Made by a program: the position numbers and the translations under genes | NCBI GenBank assembly: GCA_021808875.1 | Contig: JAKBAU010000047.1 | Location: forward strand, 1 to 15,259 | DNA: 15,259 bases | Source of the DNA: Pseudomonadota bacterium | GTDB lineage: Bacteria; Pseudomonadota; Alphaproteobacteria; Micropepsales; Micropepsaceae | Reading direction: 5' to 3' | Notes under the pieces: model-generated | Told to the model about the DNA's origin: nothing | Databases searched by the model: none | What the model saw: only the letters and a program-made list of their open reading frames with translations | Part shown: positions 1 to 6,660 of the stretch, in pieces | Numbering within the stretch: position 1 is the first letter of the stretch | Layout of the letters: each line of letters opens with the position of its first letter

Positions 1-1
1 G

Positions 2-103
2 ACTGAGTGGCAGGAGCACTATGCCGACCTCACGGCAAACACCCACGGCCTACCGACAGTATCTGGTGCACGGGACGGCGCCCGTCACCCGCACAGGACC
101 TGA
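2..103 (+). CDS. possible C-terminal tail of a gene starting outside the window
   Basis: A frame open from the left edge ends at TGA 101-103 and would encode 33 residues, beginning TEWQEHYADLTANTHG. The first half looks like ordinary protein; the second half is rich in G, A, R and H. I do not recognise the family. Its position upstream of fdsD would fit a formate dehydrogenase or accessory gene, but the residues do not match the FdsA or FdhD ends I know. With so little sequence it may also be chance. Confidence 0.2.
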   Translation, partial: TEWQEHYADLTANTHGLPTVSGARDGARHPHRT

Positions 104-570
104 ACCGCCGTCAGTTATGACCACGCCCACAAAACGGTCATGCTGACAATTTTGGAACGATGCCAGACCGTCGCGTCCGGTGTCAGGCCGCCCGCGCGTA
201 GTCGTATTGCCAGCCAGGAAGGCCGAACCAACAAATGTGTACCGGATGCCCCACCCGGAATTGCCTATGTCGTTGATGCGTATGAAGCCTATGGCGCCTG
301 CTCTGACCGTTTGCGTATGGCAGGTGAGGGGCTGTTGCCGGGGCAAGGGAGTGAGATTTTTAGGTGCCGGCAGGTATGCATCCCAGGGAGACCTCGTGTG
401 ATCCCTGCTGCGCCATCTGTCAGCCTTGAGGCCAGAACTCCTCGAGCCTCGGTGCAATGCGTGCCGTTGTGGTGGAATTGGTTCAGATGCGGTATACTTT
501 TTCGGTAGCATAGAAGGCGCTTCTTGTCAGCGTTACGCGTTTTTATGATGGCAAACGCGTTGATTCGGAC
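104..570. other. 467-bp stretch with no supported gene
   Basis: Open frames exist on both strands (a plus frame at 140-508 and a minus frame at 50-511), but their translations are rich in Arg, Pro and Cys and show no recognisable domain, and neither has a good ribosome binding site. I see no tRNA, insertion sequence end or tandem repeat. The stretch may be decayed sequence or the leader of fdsD. The only clear structure is the inverted repeat at 535-560. Confidence 0.4.
535..560. repeat. perfect 8-bp inverted repeat upstream of fdsD
   Basis: ACGCGTTT at 535-542 is matched exactly by AAACGCGT at 553-560, with a 10-base loop. It ends 25 bases before the chosen fdsD start codon. No T-run follows the plus-strand stem as expected for an intrinsic terminator, so an operator or a leader hairpin is more likely. 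Function unknown. Confidence 0.5.
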
Positions 571-585
571 ATGTGGGAAAAGTCC

Positions 586-825
586 ATGACAGCGATGACC
601 ACTGATGACAAGCTGATCTATATGGCAAACCAGATTGCCGATTTCTTTGTTGCGCAGGGGGAGGCCCGCGCGGTACCCGGAATCGCAAACCACATTGACC
701 AGTTCTGGACAGCGCGTATGCGCGCGCAGTTACTGGAGCTCTCAAAGAAGAGTGACTCGAGGCTGGTGCCGCTGGTGAGGCAGGCCTTGCCGCTGATCGC
801 CAGGTCTGCGGAAGGGATTAGATGA
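586..825 (+). CDS. fdsD: NAD-dependent formate dehydrogenase delta subunit (FdsD)
   Basis: A 79-residue protein matching the small delta subunit of soluble, molybdenum-dependent, NAD-linked formate dehydrogenase (FdsGBA-D type). The family pattern is visible: DKLIYMANQIADFF near the N-terminus, then HIDQFW and RMRAQLLEL, then VRQALPLI near the C-terminus, at the usual length of about 65-85 residues. The delta subunit is cytoplasmic and its exact role (assembly or stability) is poorly defined. ATG 586 was chosen because GGGA at 575-578 lies 7 bases upstream; ATG 571 and ATG 595 are also in frame. Normally this gene closes an operon with fdsG, fdsB, fdsA and fdhD, but none is recognisable in the 585 bases upstream, which is odd. 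Family call confident, start less so. Confidence 0.82.
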   Translation: MTAMTTDDKLIYMANQIADFFVAQGEARAVPGIANHIDQFWTARMRAQLLELSKKSDSRLVPLVRQALPLIARSAEGIR

Positions 826-1121
826 CGTTCATCCTTGGCTATGAATTGGCGATTCTGGCGTCAGAATGCCAGTCTGGGCCGGTGCTCACCAATGCCGCGT
901 CCAGTTCCGGCGTAAAGCCCGAAGAATAGATTCTTCGCCTCGCTTTGTTGGGGATGCGCGGATGAGTGAAAATCGGAGCCATCATTGCTGCCGCTTGGTC
1001 GAAGGCCGGCCTGAGGAAGGGATACTCGAGGCGTCTGCGGCTCCACGCGCTCTCGATTTCCGCGGTGAGGAAATGCTCCTCGAATGTGAATCAGCGTCAT
1101 GGCAGACTCTCCTAGGGCCGA
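826..1121. other. convergent intergenic region with two palindromes
   Basis: This 296-bp region lies between the 3' ends of fdsD (plus) and an SDR gene (minus). No coding sequence is supported. A perfect ATTCTG-GCGT-CAGAAT palindrome spans 852-867, overlapped by CTGGC/GCCAG arms at 855-872. A second palindrome, CGAAGAAT-AG-ATTCTTCG, spans 920-937. Either could terminate transcription of the converging genes, but neither has a clean T-run, and the 2-base loop of the second suits a protein-binding site better than a hairpin. Confidence 0.4.
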
Positions 1122-1835
1122 TCACCAGGGTACGGTCTGCCCATTGCGGTCGAGATATCGCAGGCCGGGAACGCCTTGCTGCGCGATCAGCACGTCGACG
1201 ATGGCAGGCACTGCTTCCTCGACGCTGACCGGTGCGTCTGGACCGCCTAGTTCGGTGCGGATCCAGCCTGGCGCCATCAATACTATCGCGAGGCGGCTCT
1301 TGGCATGGCGGGCCGCGTAACTTCGCATATATTGGTTCAGCGCCGCTTTGCTGCCGCGATAGACCTCATAACCACCATTGATGTTATTTGTGATGCTGCC
1401 CTGACCGGACGACATGACACCGATCATGCCGTTTGACGGCGCCAGCGTACCAAGAGCCTCCACCGCGCGCATGACGCCAAGAGCATTGGTAAGCATGACC
1501 CGCACGAACTCCTCTGTCGACACCTGCGCAATCGTCTCGCCCTGCCGGCGGTTCGCAGTGCCAGCATTCACGAACACGATGTCGAACAGCCGCTCCGCGA
1601 GCCGATCACGCAGCGCCGCAATCTGGTCGACATCGGTAATGTCGAGGGGCCTGATTTCGATGGTGCCGGGATGGCTCGCCGCCAAGGTGTGGAGCGGAGT
1701 TTCGCCGCTCCGGACCGTGCCGAGGACCTTCCAGCCGCGGCCAGCGAAGTCCCTAGCCAAGGCGAAGCCCAGGCCGCGGGACGCGCCCACGATCAGGATC
1801 GACGGGCCTTCCATCTCTGAAATAATAGTGCTCAT
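1122..1835 (-). CDS. short-chain dehydrogenase/reductase (SDR)
   Basis: A 237-residue classical SDR, presumably a soluble NAD(P)-dependent oxidoreductase acting on a carbonyl or alcohol. The Rossmann glycine motif GASRGLG is at residues 17-23, the NAG motif at 90-92, the catalytic serine at about 142-143 and the YRGSK active site (Tyr159, Lys163) follows. Length is normal for the family. The frame stays open much further upstream, but the conserved fold begins at about residue 11, so ATG 1835 is chosen; ATG 1814 (MEGPSILIVG) is also possible and neither has a strong ribosome site. It is divergent from the LysR gene with 136 bp between them, the usual arrangement for a LysR regulator and its target. 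Substrate cannot be told. Confidence 0.85.
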   Translation of the reverse strand: MSTIISEMEGPSILIVGASRGLGFALARDFAGRGWKVLGTVRSGETPLHTLAASHPGTIEIRPLDITDVDQIAALRDRLAERLFDIVFVNAGTANRRQGETIAQVSTEEFVRVMLTNALGVMRAVEALGTLAPSNGMIGVMSSGQGSITNNINGGYEVYRGSKAALNQYMRSYAARHAKSRLAIVLMAPGWIRTELGGPDAPVSVEEAVPAIVDVLIAQQGVPGLRYLDRNGQTVPW

Positions 1836-1896
1836 GTCTTCGCATCTGTCGCGTGGTGTCAGCATCCAAAATGAACTCGTCTTGATAATGGCGCCA

Positions 1897-1928
1897 GACG
1901 CACAGGATACATAATATATTTGCGTCCT
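1897..1928. promoter_or_regulatory. candidate LysR binding region between SDR and LysR genes
   Basis: The AT-rich core around 1908-1921 is flanked by GACGCA (1897-1902) and TGCGTC (1921-1926), an exact 6-bp inverted repeat, and by AGGA (1904-1907) and TCCT (1925-1928). LysR proteins usually bind interrupted palindromes of the T-N11-A type in divergent intergenic regions, and this site lies where such an operator is expected. No experimental support. Confidence 0.35.
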
Positions 1929-1971
1929 ACGCCATGGCCCGATGCTCGGGCGTAGGAGGGTAGGGTAAGCC

Positions 1972-2895
1972 GTGGACCTCAATTTGCTGATTGCTCTGGA
2001 TGTGCTCCTTGCCGAGAGGAGCGTCACTGGAGCGGCAAAGCGGATGCGGCTCAGTACTTCGGCCATGAGCCGGATACTTGCCCGGCTTAGGGCCGCCACA
2101 GGAGACCCGCTCCTCGTGCGAGCGGGCCGCGGCCTGGTCCCGACACCAAGGGCCCTCGAACTTTGCGGTCGTGTTCACCTGCTTGTCCAGGATGCCCGCG
2201 GAGTACTCACTCCGCCTGTTACGGACATTGATCTGAAAACACTCGACCGTATGTTCGTTATTCGCGCTAGTGAAGGGTTCCTCGCCTTGTGTGCAGCCCC
2301 GATTGTGACGGCCGTGATGCGGGCTGCTCCGCACGTTCGACTCCGCTTCGTTGCCAAGCTGGCCAAGGAGTCGTTGCCGCTGCGCGAAGGTCTGGTCGAC
2401 TTGGAGATTGGGACACCAGGAGTTGTCGCTCCGGAAGTGCGAACCCAGATGATTTTCCGCGACAGGTTTGTCGGAGCTGCGCGGGCGGCACATCCGCTAC
2501 TTTCTGGTCCCGTCACTGCAAAACGTTACGCAGAATGCGGGCACGTCGTCGTGTCCCGGAAGGATTGCTTCCATGGGCCAGTCGATAGTGCCTTGGAGAC
2601 GCTCGGATTACAGCGAAGGATCGTTGCCGTCGTGCCCGGCTTTCCGGATGCGATGAGGCTGGCCCGAGACTCAGATCTCGTGGCTCTTATACCAAGGTCT
2701 TGCCTTGCCAGCGCCGTCGCAATCACCAGTCCGCTGGTGGCCGGGTTGAGTACCTTCGATCTCCCGGTGGACACGGCAGAGATCACGGTTTCCGCAATGT
2801 GGCACCCGCGGATGGATGCCGATGCATCGCATCGCTGGCTGCGAAGCATCGTAATGTCTATTAGCCGCGCAGCGCTCTTGCCGTTCCTTTCCTAA
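1972..2895 (+). CDS. LysR-family transcriptional regulator
   Basis: A 307-residue LysR-type regulator of normal family length. The N-terminal winged helix-turn-helix is clear: MDLNLLIALDVLLAERSVT, then GAAKRMRLSTSAMSRILARL, then a wing reading DPLLVRAGRGLVPT (about residues 45-58). The style resembles the NodD/NahR/LinR branch, which often controls aromatic or xenobiotic catabolism. The remaining 220 residues are the two-lobed effector-binding domain. The start is GTG 1972, supported by AGGAGG at 1954-1959, 12 bases upstream; no better ATG fits the conserved N-terminus. It probably controls the divergent SDR gene and itself through the shared intergenic region. Inducer unknown. Confidence 0.9.
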   Translation: MDLNLLIALDVLLAERSVTGAAKRMRLSTSAMSRILARLRAATGDPLLVRAGRGLVPTPRALELCGRVHLLVQDARGVLTPPVTDIDLKTLDRMFVIRASEGFLALCAAPIVTAVMRAAPHVRLRFVAKLAKESLPLREGLVDLEIGTPGVVAPEVRTQMIFRDRFVGAARAAHPLLSGPVTAKRYAECGHVVVSRKDCFHGPVDSALETLGLQRRIVAVVPGFPDAMRLARDSDLVALIPRSCLASAVAITSPLVAGLSTFDLPVDTAEITVSAMWHPRMDADASHRWLRSIVMSISRAALLPFLS

Positions 2896-3172
2896 CCGAG
2901 CCTTCTTCGTTCGAAGGAACTGGGCGCGCCTCGGAGTCGCATGTGATCCATTGTTGTCAAGCTGTAAGCCTCAGTCATCGTGCTCGGGAGGTTTGGGCTA
3001 TCGCTGGAGGCACAATGATTGCCTTGGGAAGCCGTTTCCTCGACGCGTGGTGGGCCATAAATCCCGCGAACTGTGTGGAGATGCGGTGCGAATAACTGGA
3101 ATCGACATATAGCTTGACGCGCTGGCCTAAGGCCTGGAAATGCGGCCTGAATCAATTGCGCCACTCTTGATG
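2896..3172. other. intergenic region between convergent LysR and amidohydrolase genes
   Basis: These 277 bases separate two genes that converge. An open minus frame (2892-3164) gives a protein of no recognisable family and no good start, and I regard it as chance. A short CCTTC/GAAGG stem at 2901-2917, beginning 6 bases after the LysR stop codon, may help terminate that gene. CATATAG at 3106-3112 resembles one half of the operator described elsewhere, but no second half is present. Confidence 0.4.
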
Positions 3173-4885
3173 CTACGCCTTTCGGCCACGCACGAGCTGT
3201 CCTGGTAATGCTCCTGTAGCCTGTCCACTTCGGCTTATGATTTTTCCGGTCTTAATCGTCGCAACGTACCCTTCCGCCTCCTGCATAAGACGGCGTGCGC
3301 CCGTCGGTAAGTCATAGGCCATGTAGGGAACGCGTAGACATAAGTGTTCGAAATTGATTACGTTGATATCCGCCAGATGGCCGGGACGCAAAATGCCGCG
3401 ATCCGATAGTCCCACGGCTTCGGCCGTGTCTTTCGTTTGCCAACGGATAACTTGGGCGAGATCAAGCTTTTCGCCACGAGTACGATCTCGGCACCAATGC
3501 GTGAGCATAAAGGTTGGCAGCCCAGCGTCGCAGACCAAGCCAACATGCGCGCCACCGTCAGATAGGCCGCTAAGAGTGTTCGGATTGGTCAGCATAGATC
3601 TAACGTTGTCGAGGTTGCCGTCAGCGTAGTTCAACATAGGAAAATAGAGAAACGCGCGCCCTTCATTGGCAAGAAGCGCCTCATATACAAGTTCATCGGG
3701 ATTGATGCCCAATTTCTGCGCCTTAGCGCCGAGGCTATCTTTGGGGTCTGGTTCATAGTTTGGCGGATCGCCAAGCTCGAAGAACTTGTGATATGCGCCG
3801 GTAAGGGAATTGATCAGAGGGTGACTGTCTTGCGGCGCTTGGGAGATCAACCGCGCCCGGAAATCCGGATCTCGCATGGCCGCAACCTTCGCGGCCAAAG
3901 GCAGGTCGGTGATCTCGCGAAACGCGGACCTGCTTATGAAGGGGTGCGCCGAGCCCTGTAGCCCCAGCATGAGGCCGATCGCTCGGCCTGCGACCTGCCC
4001 TTTTATCGGACATCCGGCGGCAACCGCAGCATCGAGGCGCAGCATTAGCTCCCGCCACTGGTCTGGCGCCTGGTCCTGCTGAACCATCGAGAAGCTGAGT
4101 GGTCGCCCGGAGATTTTTGTTAAGTCCCGCATAAGCTGAAATTCTTCGTCGATTGAACTGAAGTCACTTACCAATTGGAATACGCCCCATCCCGCGTCAG
4201 CCAGCCCCTGGGCGATCGCTGCCAGCTCGTTACGCGCTGCTCCGAATGTGGGCGTCAAGTCGCCATCGGCGGTGCGGTGGACCATGGTTCGGGTGGTGGA
4301 AACCCCCAATGCACCTGCCTCGATGGCCTCTCGAGTCAGGTTGCGCATTATGCGTGCTTCTTCAGGCGTAGCAGCTTCGCGGTTGGCGCCGCGCTTACCC
4401 ATGGCATATACGCGCAAGGCGCCATGGGGTATCTGAACGGCTACATCAATGTCATGAGGCAAGCGGTCGATAGCATCCATGAATTGGGGGAAGCTCTCCC
4501 AATCCCATGATAAGCCCTCATGCAGAGCCGCTCCGGGAATGTCCTCGACGCCTTCCATCAGCCGGATCAGTGTATCGCGGTCTTGTGGGCGTACTGGGGC
4601 AAATCCAACACCACAGTTCCCGGTCACCACAGTTGTAACGCCTAGCGTCGACGACGGAGTCACGCGACTGTCCCAGGTGATCTGGCCATCATAATGCGTG
4701 TGAATGTCGACCCAGCCCGGCGTAACCATAAATCCACGCGCGTCGATTTCTTCGCGCCCGCACGATGTCACCTGGCCAATCTCGACGATCAGTCCTGCAT
4801 CCACTGAAATATCCGCTACGATGGGGTCTGTGCCAGTGCCGTCATAGATCAAGCCATCGCGGATCACTAAATCGACCATCTTCAT
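3173..4885 (-). CDS. D-aminoacylase-like amidohydrolase (N-acyl-D-amino-acid deacylase family)
   Basis: A 570-residue member of the amidohydrolase superfamily, N-acyl-D-amino-acid deacylase branch, expected in the cytoplasm. It would hydrolyse an amide, releasing a carboxylic acid and a D-amino acid or analogue. The metal motif IHTHYDG gives His62 and His64, GNCGVGFAP gives Cys91 (a metal ligand in D-aminoacylase), and LSDGGAHVG gives the catalytic Asp443; GILRPGHLADINVI near the C-terminus is the typical composite-sheet strand. However, the stretch where true D-aminoacylases carry two further metal-binding histidines reads TPTFGAARNE and FSMVQQDQAP, without them, so exact chemistry is uncertain. 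ATG 4885 has AAGGA 5 bases upstream. It follows the VOC gene after 158 bp and probably belongs to the same transcript from the SMP-30 promoter. Confidence 0.85.
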   Translation of the reverse strand: MKMVDLVIRDGLIYDGTGTDPIVADISVDAGLIVEIGQVTSCGREEIDARGFMVTPGWVDIHTHYDGQITWDSRVTPSSTLGVTTVVTGNCGVGFAPVRPQDRDTLIRLMEGVEDIPGAALHEGLSWDWESFPQFMDAIDRLPHDIDVAVQIPHGALRVYAMGKRGANREAATPEEARIMRNLTREAIEAGALGVSTTRTMVHRTADGDLTPTFGAARNELAAIAQGLADAGWGVFQLVSDFSSIDEEFQLMRDLTKISGRPLSFSMVQQDQAPDQWRELMLRLDAAVAAGCPIKGQVAGRAIGLMLGLQGSAHPFISRSAFREITDLPLAAKVAAMRDPDFRARLISQAPQDSHPLINSLTGAYHKFFELGDPPNYEPDPKDSLGAKAQKLGINPDELVYEALLANEGRAFLYFPMLNYADGNLDNVRSMLTNPNTLSGLSDGGAHVGLVCDAGLPTFMLTHWCRDRTRGEKLDLAQVIRWQTKDTAEAVGLSDRGILRPGHLADINVINFEHLCLRVPYMAYDLPTGARRLMQEAEGYVATIKTGKIISRSGQATGALPGQLVRGRKA

Positions 4886-5043
4886 ATGATTCCTTTGTCA
4901 TGTCGTTGCTTAAGGACGTTTCTCGTGGATCGCTCAGGGTGAGGAGTCCGTAAACCTTAGCCGCCTCAACTAGGTGCGTCTCTGGTCGCGTGCTGGGTCG
5001 CGGCGCTGGAGAGGTGGATCGCCTGGGATTGAACGTGATGCGT

Positions 5044-5568
5044 TTAAGAACTCTCTGGTGTAGAGCAGCTGCCGGAGGATTTGGTCGTTTTGTCCGCGCG
5101 GTTACGCAGGAGCGGTGCCAGGTCGCCGAGGGTCTTGAAGGATCCCGGGAATTCAATCAGTTCAAATACATTTCCGTCCGGGTCGGTGATGAAGAAGAAT
5201 TGTGCTCCCTGGAATACCGTGATCGACTCTGTGGAAGTATGCCCTGCCACCTTTAGCCGTTGAAACGCGCTCCGAGCGTCAGGAATGGAGAAAGATAGGC
5301 AGGGGTGGCCCGCAGGTTTGTCGGTTTTAATACGGCGCACGCGGTGGTGGGGGATAAACGCGGTTTGGGCGAGCTCGATAGCAAAGCCGCCAATGAGACC
5401 CTTAACATTCGGCTGATGGCGGTCATCTCGGTTGTCCTGGAAAATGTCCAGCCCCAGGACGCTTTCATAGAAGGAGATGGAGCGCGCCAAGTCTGACACT
5501 TCCAACGCCAGGTGCGAGACGGCATTGACGACGACTAAGGATTGCACACCTGATGTTGCTTTGGGCAT
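5044..5568 (-). CDS. VOC-family (glyoxalase/dioxygenase fold) protein
   Basis: A 174-residue vicinal-oxygen-chelate protein. The three metal ligands of the fold are placed normally: His19 in VSHLALEV, His88 in AGHPCLSF and Glu136 in TDPDGNVFELIEF. VOC proteins include glyoxalases, epimerases, extradiol dioxygenases and resistance proteins; single-domain proteins of this length are hard to assign, and the substrate here is unknown. ATG 5568 is preferred because AGGA lies 8 bases upstream (plus-strand 5577-5580). ATG 5598 is also in frame and abuts the SMP-30 stop as TGAATG, which would suggest translational coupling. Either way it is co-transcribed with the SMP-30 gene. The C-terminal 30 residues, rich in Ser, Thr and Lys, look unstructured. 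Confidence 0.85.
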   Translation of the reverse strand: MPKATSGVQSLVVVNAVSHLALEVSDLARSISFYESVLGLDIFQDNRDDRHQPNVKGLIGGFAIELAQTAFIPHHRVRRIKTDKPAGHPCLSFSIPDARSAFQRLKVAGHTSTESITVFQGAQFFFITDPDGNVFELIEFPGSFKTLGDLAPLLRNRADKTTKSSGSCSTPESS

Positions 5569-5598
5569 TGGAGAGTTCCTATTCGCAGCGATAGGCAT

Positions 5599-6450
5599 TC
5601 AAGGAAGGCCCGCGCCCGGCACATCGACTTCGACGCTTAGGAGTCGGGCCGTAGGGTGGGTTCGACATAATGTGGGATCGGTGGAATCGGAGGTACAGAC
5701 ATAAAGGGTAAGTCGATCAGGACCCCCGAGCATGCAGGCAATGGCTTGTTGCTCAGTCTGGATTACATCGAGGACCTCTCCACCCTCGGCGATCCGCAAC
5801 AATTCGTGGCTAGGTGGTGAGGCGACCCAGATCGCTCCCTCTCTGTCCAGGCAGATACCATCGGGCAAGGCTCGCTCCGGCAGCGTCGCCCAATCGCGGC
5901 GATTGGACAGTTCCCCTCGCGCTCCTATGTCAAAGGCGGTGAGTTTGCGCCGTCCGCTTTCCGCAACGATGAAGGTTTTGCCGTCCGGGGTAATTACCGA
6001 CCCGTTGGGGAAGAACAGATCGTCGGCTGCCTGGCTAACCACGCCGGTTGCTGTTACGCGAGCCAGTTTCGCGAGCTTAAATGTCCCCGGCGCTTCCAGA
6101 GAGAAGCCGAAATTTCCGACATAGGCATCGCCGTTGGCCGCGACCACCATGTCATTGGCGTGCCAGCTGGCGATCAGGGCCAAGTCCGCATGTATGGCAA
6201 ACCGGCCATCCCGTTCCTGCCGGAGCACCTTTCGGTCATGCATAGAGACAACTAGTAATCGACCGTCGGGCAGCCAGCCGAGGCCCGAAACTGGGCTCGC
6301 GAACGTTGCCACCACATCGAGGAAGCCCGAGGGGCGCCACACCACGATCCGATTGGCGTGGATATCCGCGAGGTAGAGGCCGTCCGCGCGCCAGCGGGGG
6401 GACTCGCCGAAGGCGAGGTCTGAGACGAGGGTCTTCACGGTGCGCGTCAT
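5599..6450 (-). CDS. SMP-30/gluconolactonase/LRE-family lactonase
   Basis: A 283-residue six-bladed beta-propeller of the SMP-30/gluconolactonase family, normal in length, with no signal peptide, so probably cytoplasmic. The family hydrolyses lactones with a divalent metal. Expected ligands are visible: Glu16 in FGESPRW, Asn99 in WHANDMVV, Asn149 in FPNGSVITPDG, and Asp197 in LPDGICLDREG. It is the first gene of a minus-strand transcript running into the VOC gene and probably the amidohydrolase gene, with an operator palindrome at 6490-6509, 39 bases upstream of the start codon. In context it may open a lactone made from the imported substrate or from a hydroxy-oxo-acid intermediate. Sugar lactones cannot be excluded. 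No strong ribosome site is seen; AGGA lies 12 bases upstream of the start. Confidence 0.87.
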   Translation of the reverse strand: MTRTVKTLVSDLAFGESPRWRADGLYLADIHANRIVVWRPSGFLDVVATFASPVSGLGWLPDGRLLVVSMHDRKVLRQERDGRFAIHADLALIASWHANDMVVAANGDAYVGNFGFSLEAPGTFKLAKLARVTATGVVSQAADDLFFPNGSVITPDGKTFIVAESGRRKLTAFDIGARGELSNRRDWATLPERALPDGICLDREGAIWVASPPSHELLRIAEGGEVLDVIQTEQQAIACMLGGPDRLTLYVCTSDSTDPTLCRTHPTARLLSVEVDVPGAGLP

Positions 6451-6489
6451 CTGCTAAGCCGATCCTGCCGGCGGTGTCGATAGGATCCA

Positions 6490-6509
6490 ACTATAGCAAT
6501 AACTATATT
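6490..6509. promoter_or_regulatory. operator copy A (upstream of SMP-30 gene)
   Basis: ACTATAG-CAATAA-CTATATT: the right arm is a perfect consensus half and the left arm has one mismatch to AATATAG. It lies 39 bp before the SMP-30 start. TTGTCA on the minus strand (plus 6528-6533) could serve as a -35, putting the site over the downstream promoter part. One of four copies in this window; probable binding site of the TetR protein encoded at 9508-10284. Confidence 0.65.
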
Positions 6510-6599
6510 TATGTAAAGTTAGTCTGGTGACAAATTGACGAAAAATCTGCCGTATTATCGTAAAATCAATAATAAGTTGGTTGACGGACATGGTATCAT

Positions 6600-6619
6600 A
6601 ATATAGTAAAAAGTATAAT
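6600..6619. promoter_or_regulatory. operator copy B (upstream of deaminase gene)
   Basis: AATATAG-TAAAAA-GTATAAT: perfect left arm, right arm with two mismatches to CTATATT. TTGACG at 6581-6586 lies 13 bp upstream as a possible -35, and the deaminase ATG is 41 bp downstream, so binding here should block transcription. Its centre is 110 bp from that of copy A, so each divergent promoter has its own site. Confidence 0.6.
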
Positions 6620-6660
6620 TATTGAGCAAGCCCTGGTGATATATCCGCTTCGGAGTGCAA

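Noticed and set aside
140..511. Overlapping open frames of 122 (plus) and about 150 (minus) codons near the left end
   Set aside because: Both have unusual composition, no family resemblance and no good ribosome binding site; they look like chance frames in GC-rich DNA.
1836..2099. Extension of the first SDR gene upstream to 2099
   Set aside because: It would overlap the LysR gene and its promoter, and the added 88 residues do not resemble SDR sequence.
3106..3125. CATATAG at 3106-3112 as a fifth operator copy
   Set aside because: Only one half is present, with a mismatch; nothing like CTATATT follows at the right spacing, and it lies at the 3' ends of two genes.
2892..3164. 90-codon minus frame between the LysR and amidohydrolase genes
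   Set aside because: No recognisable domain and no ribosome binding site.
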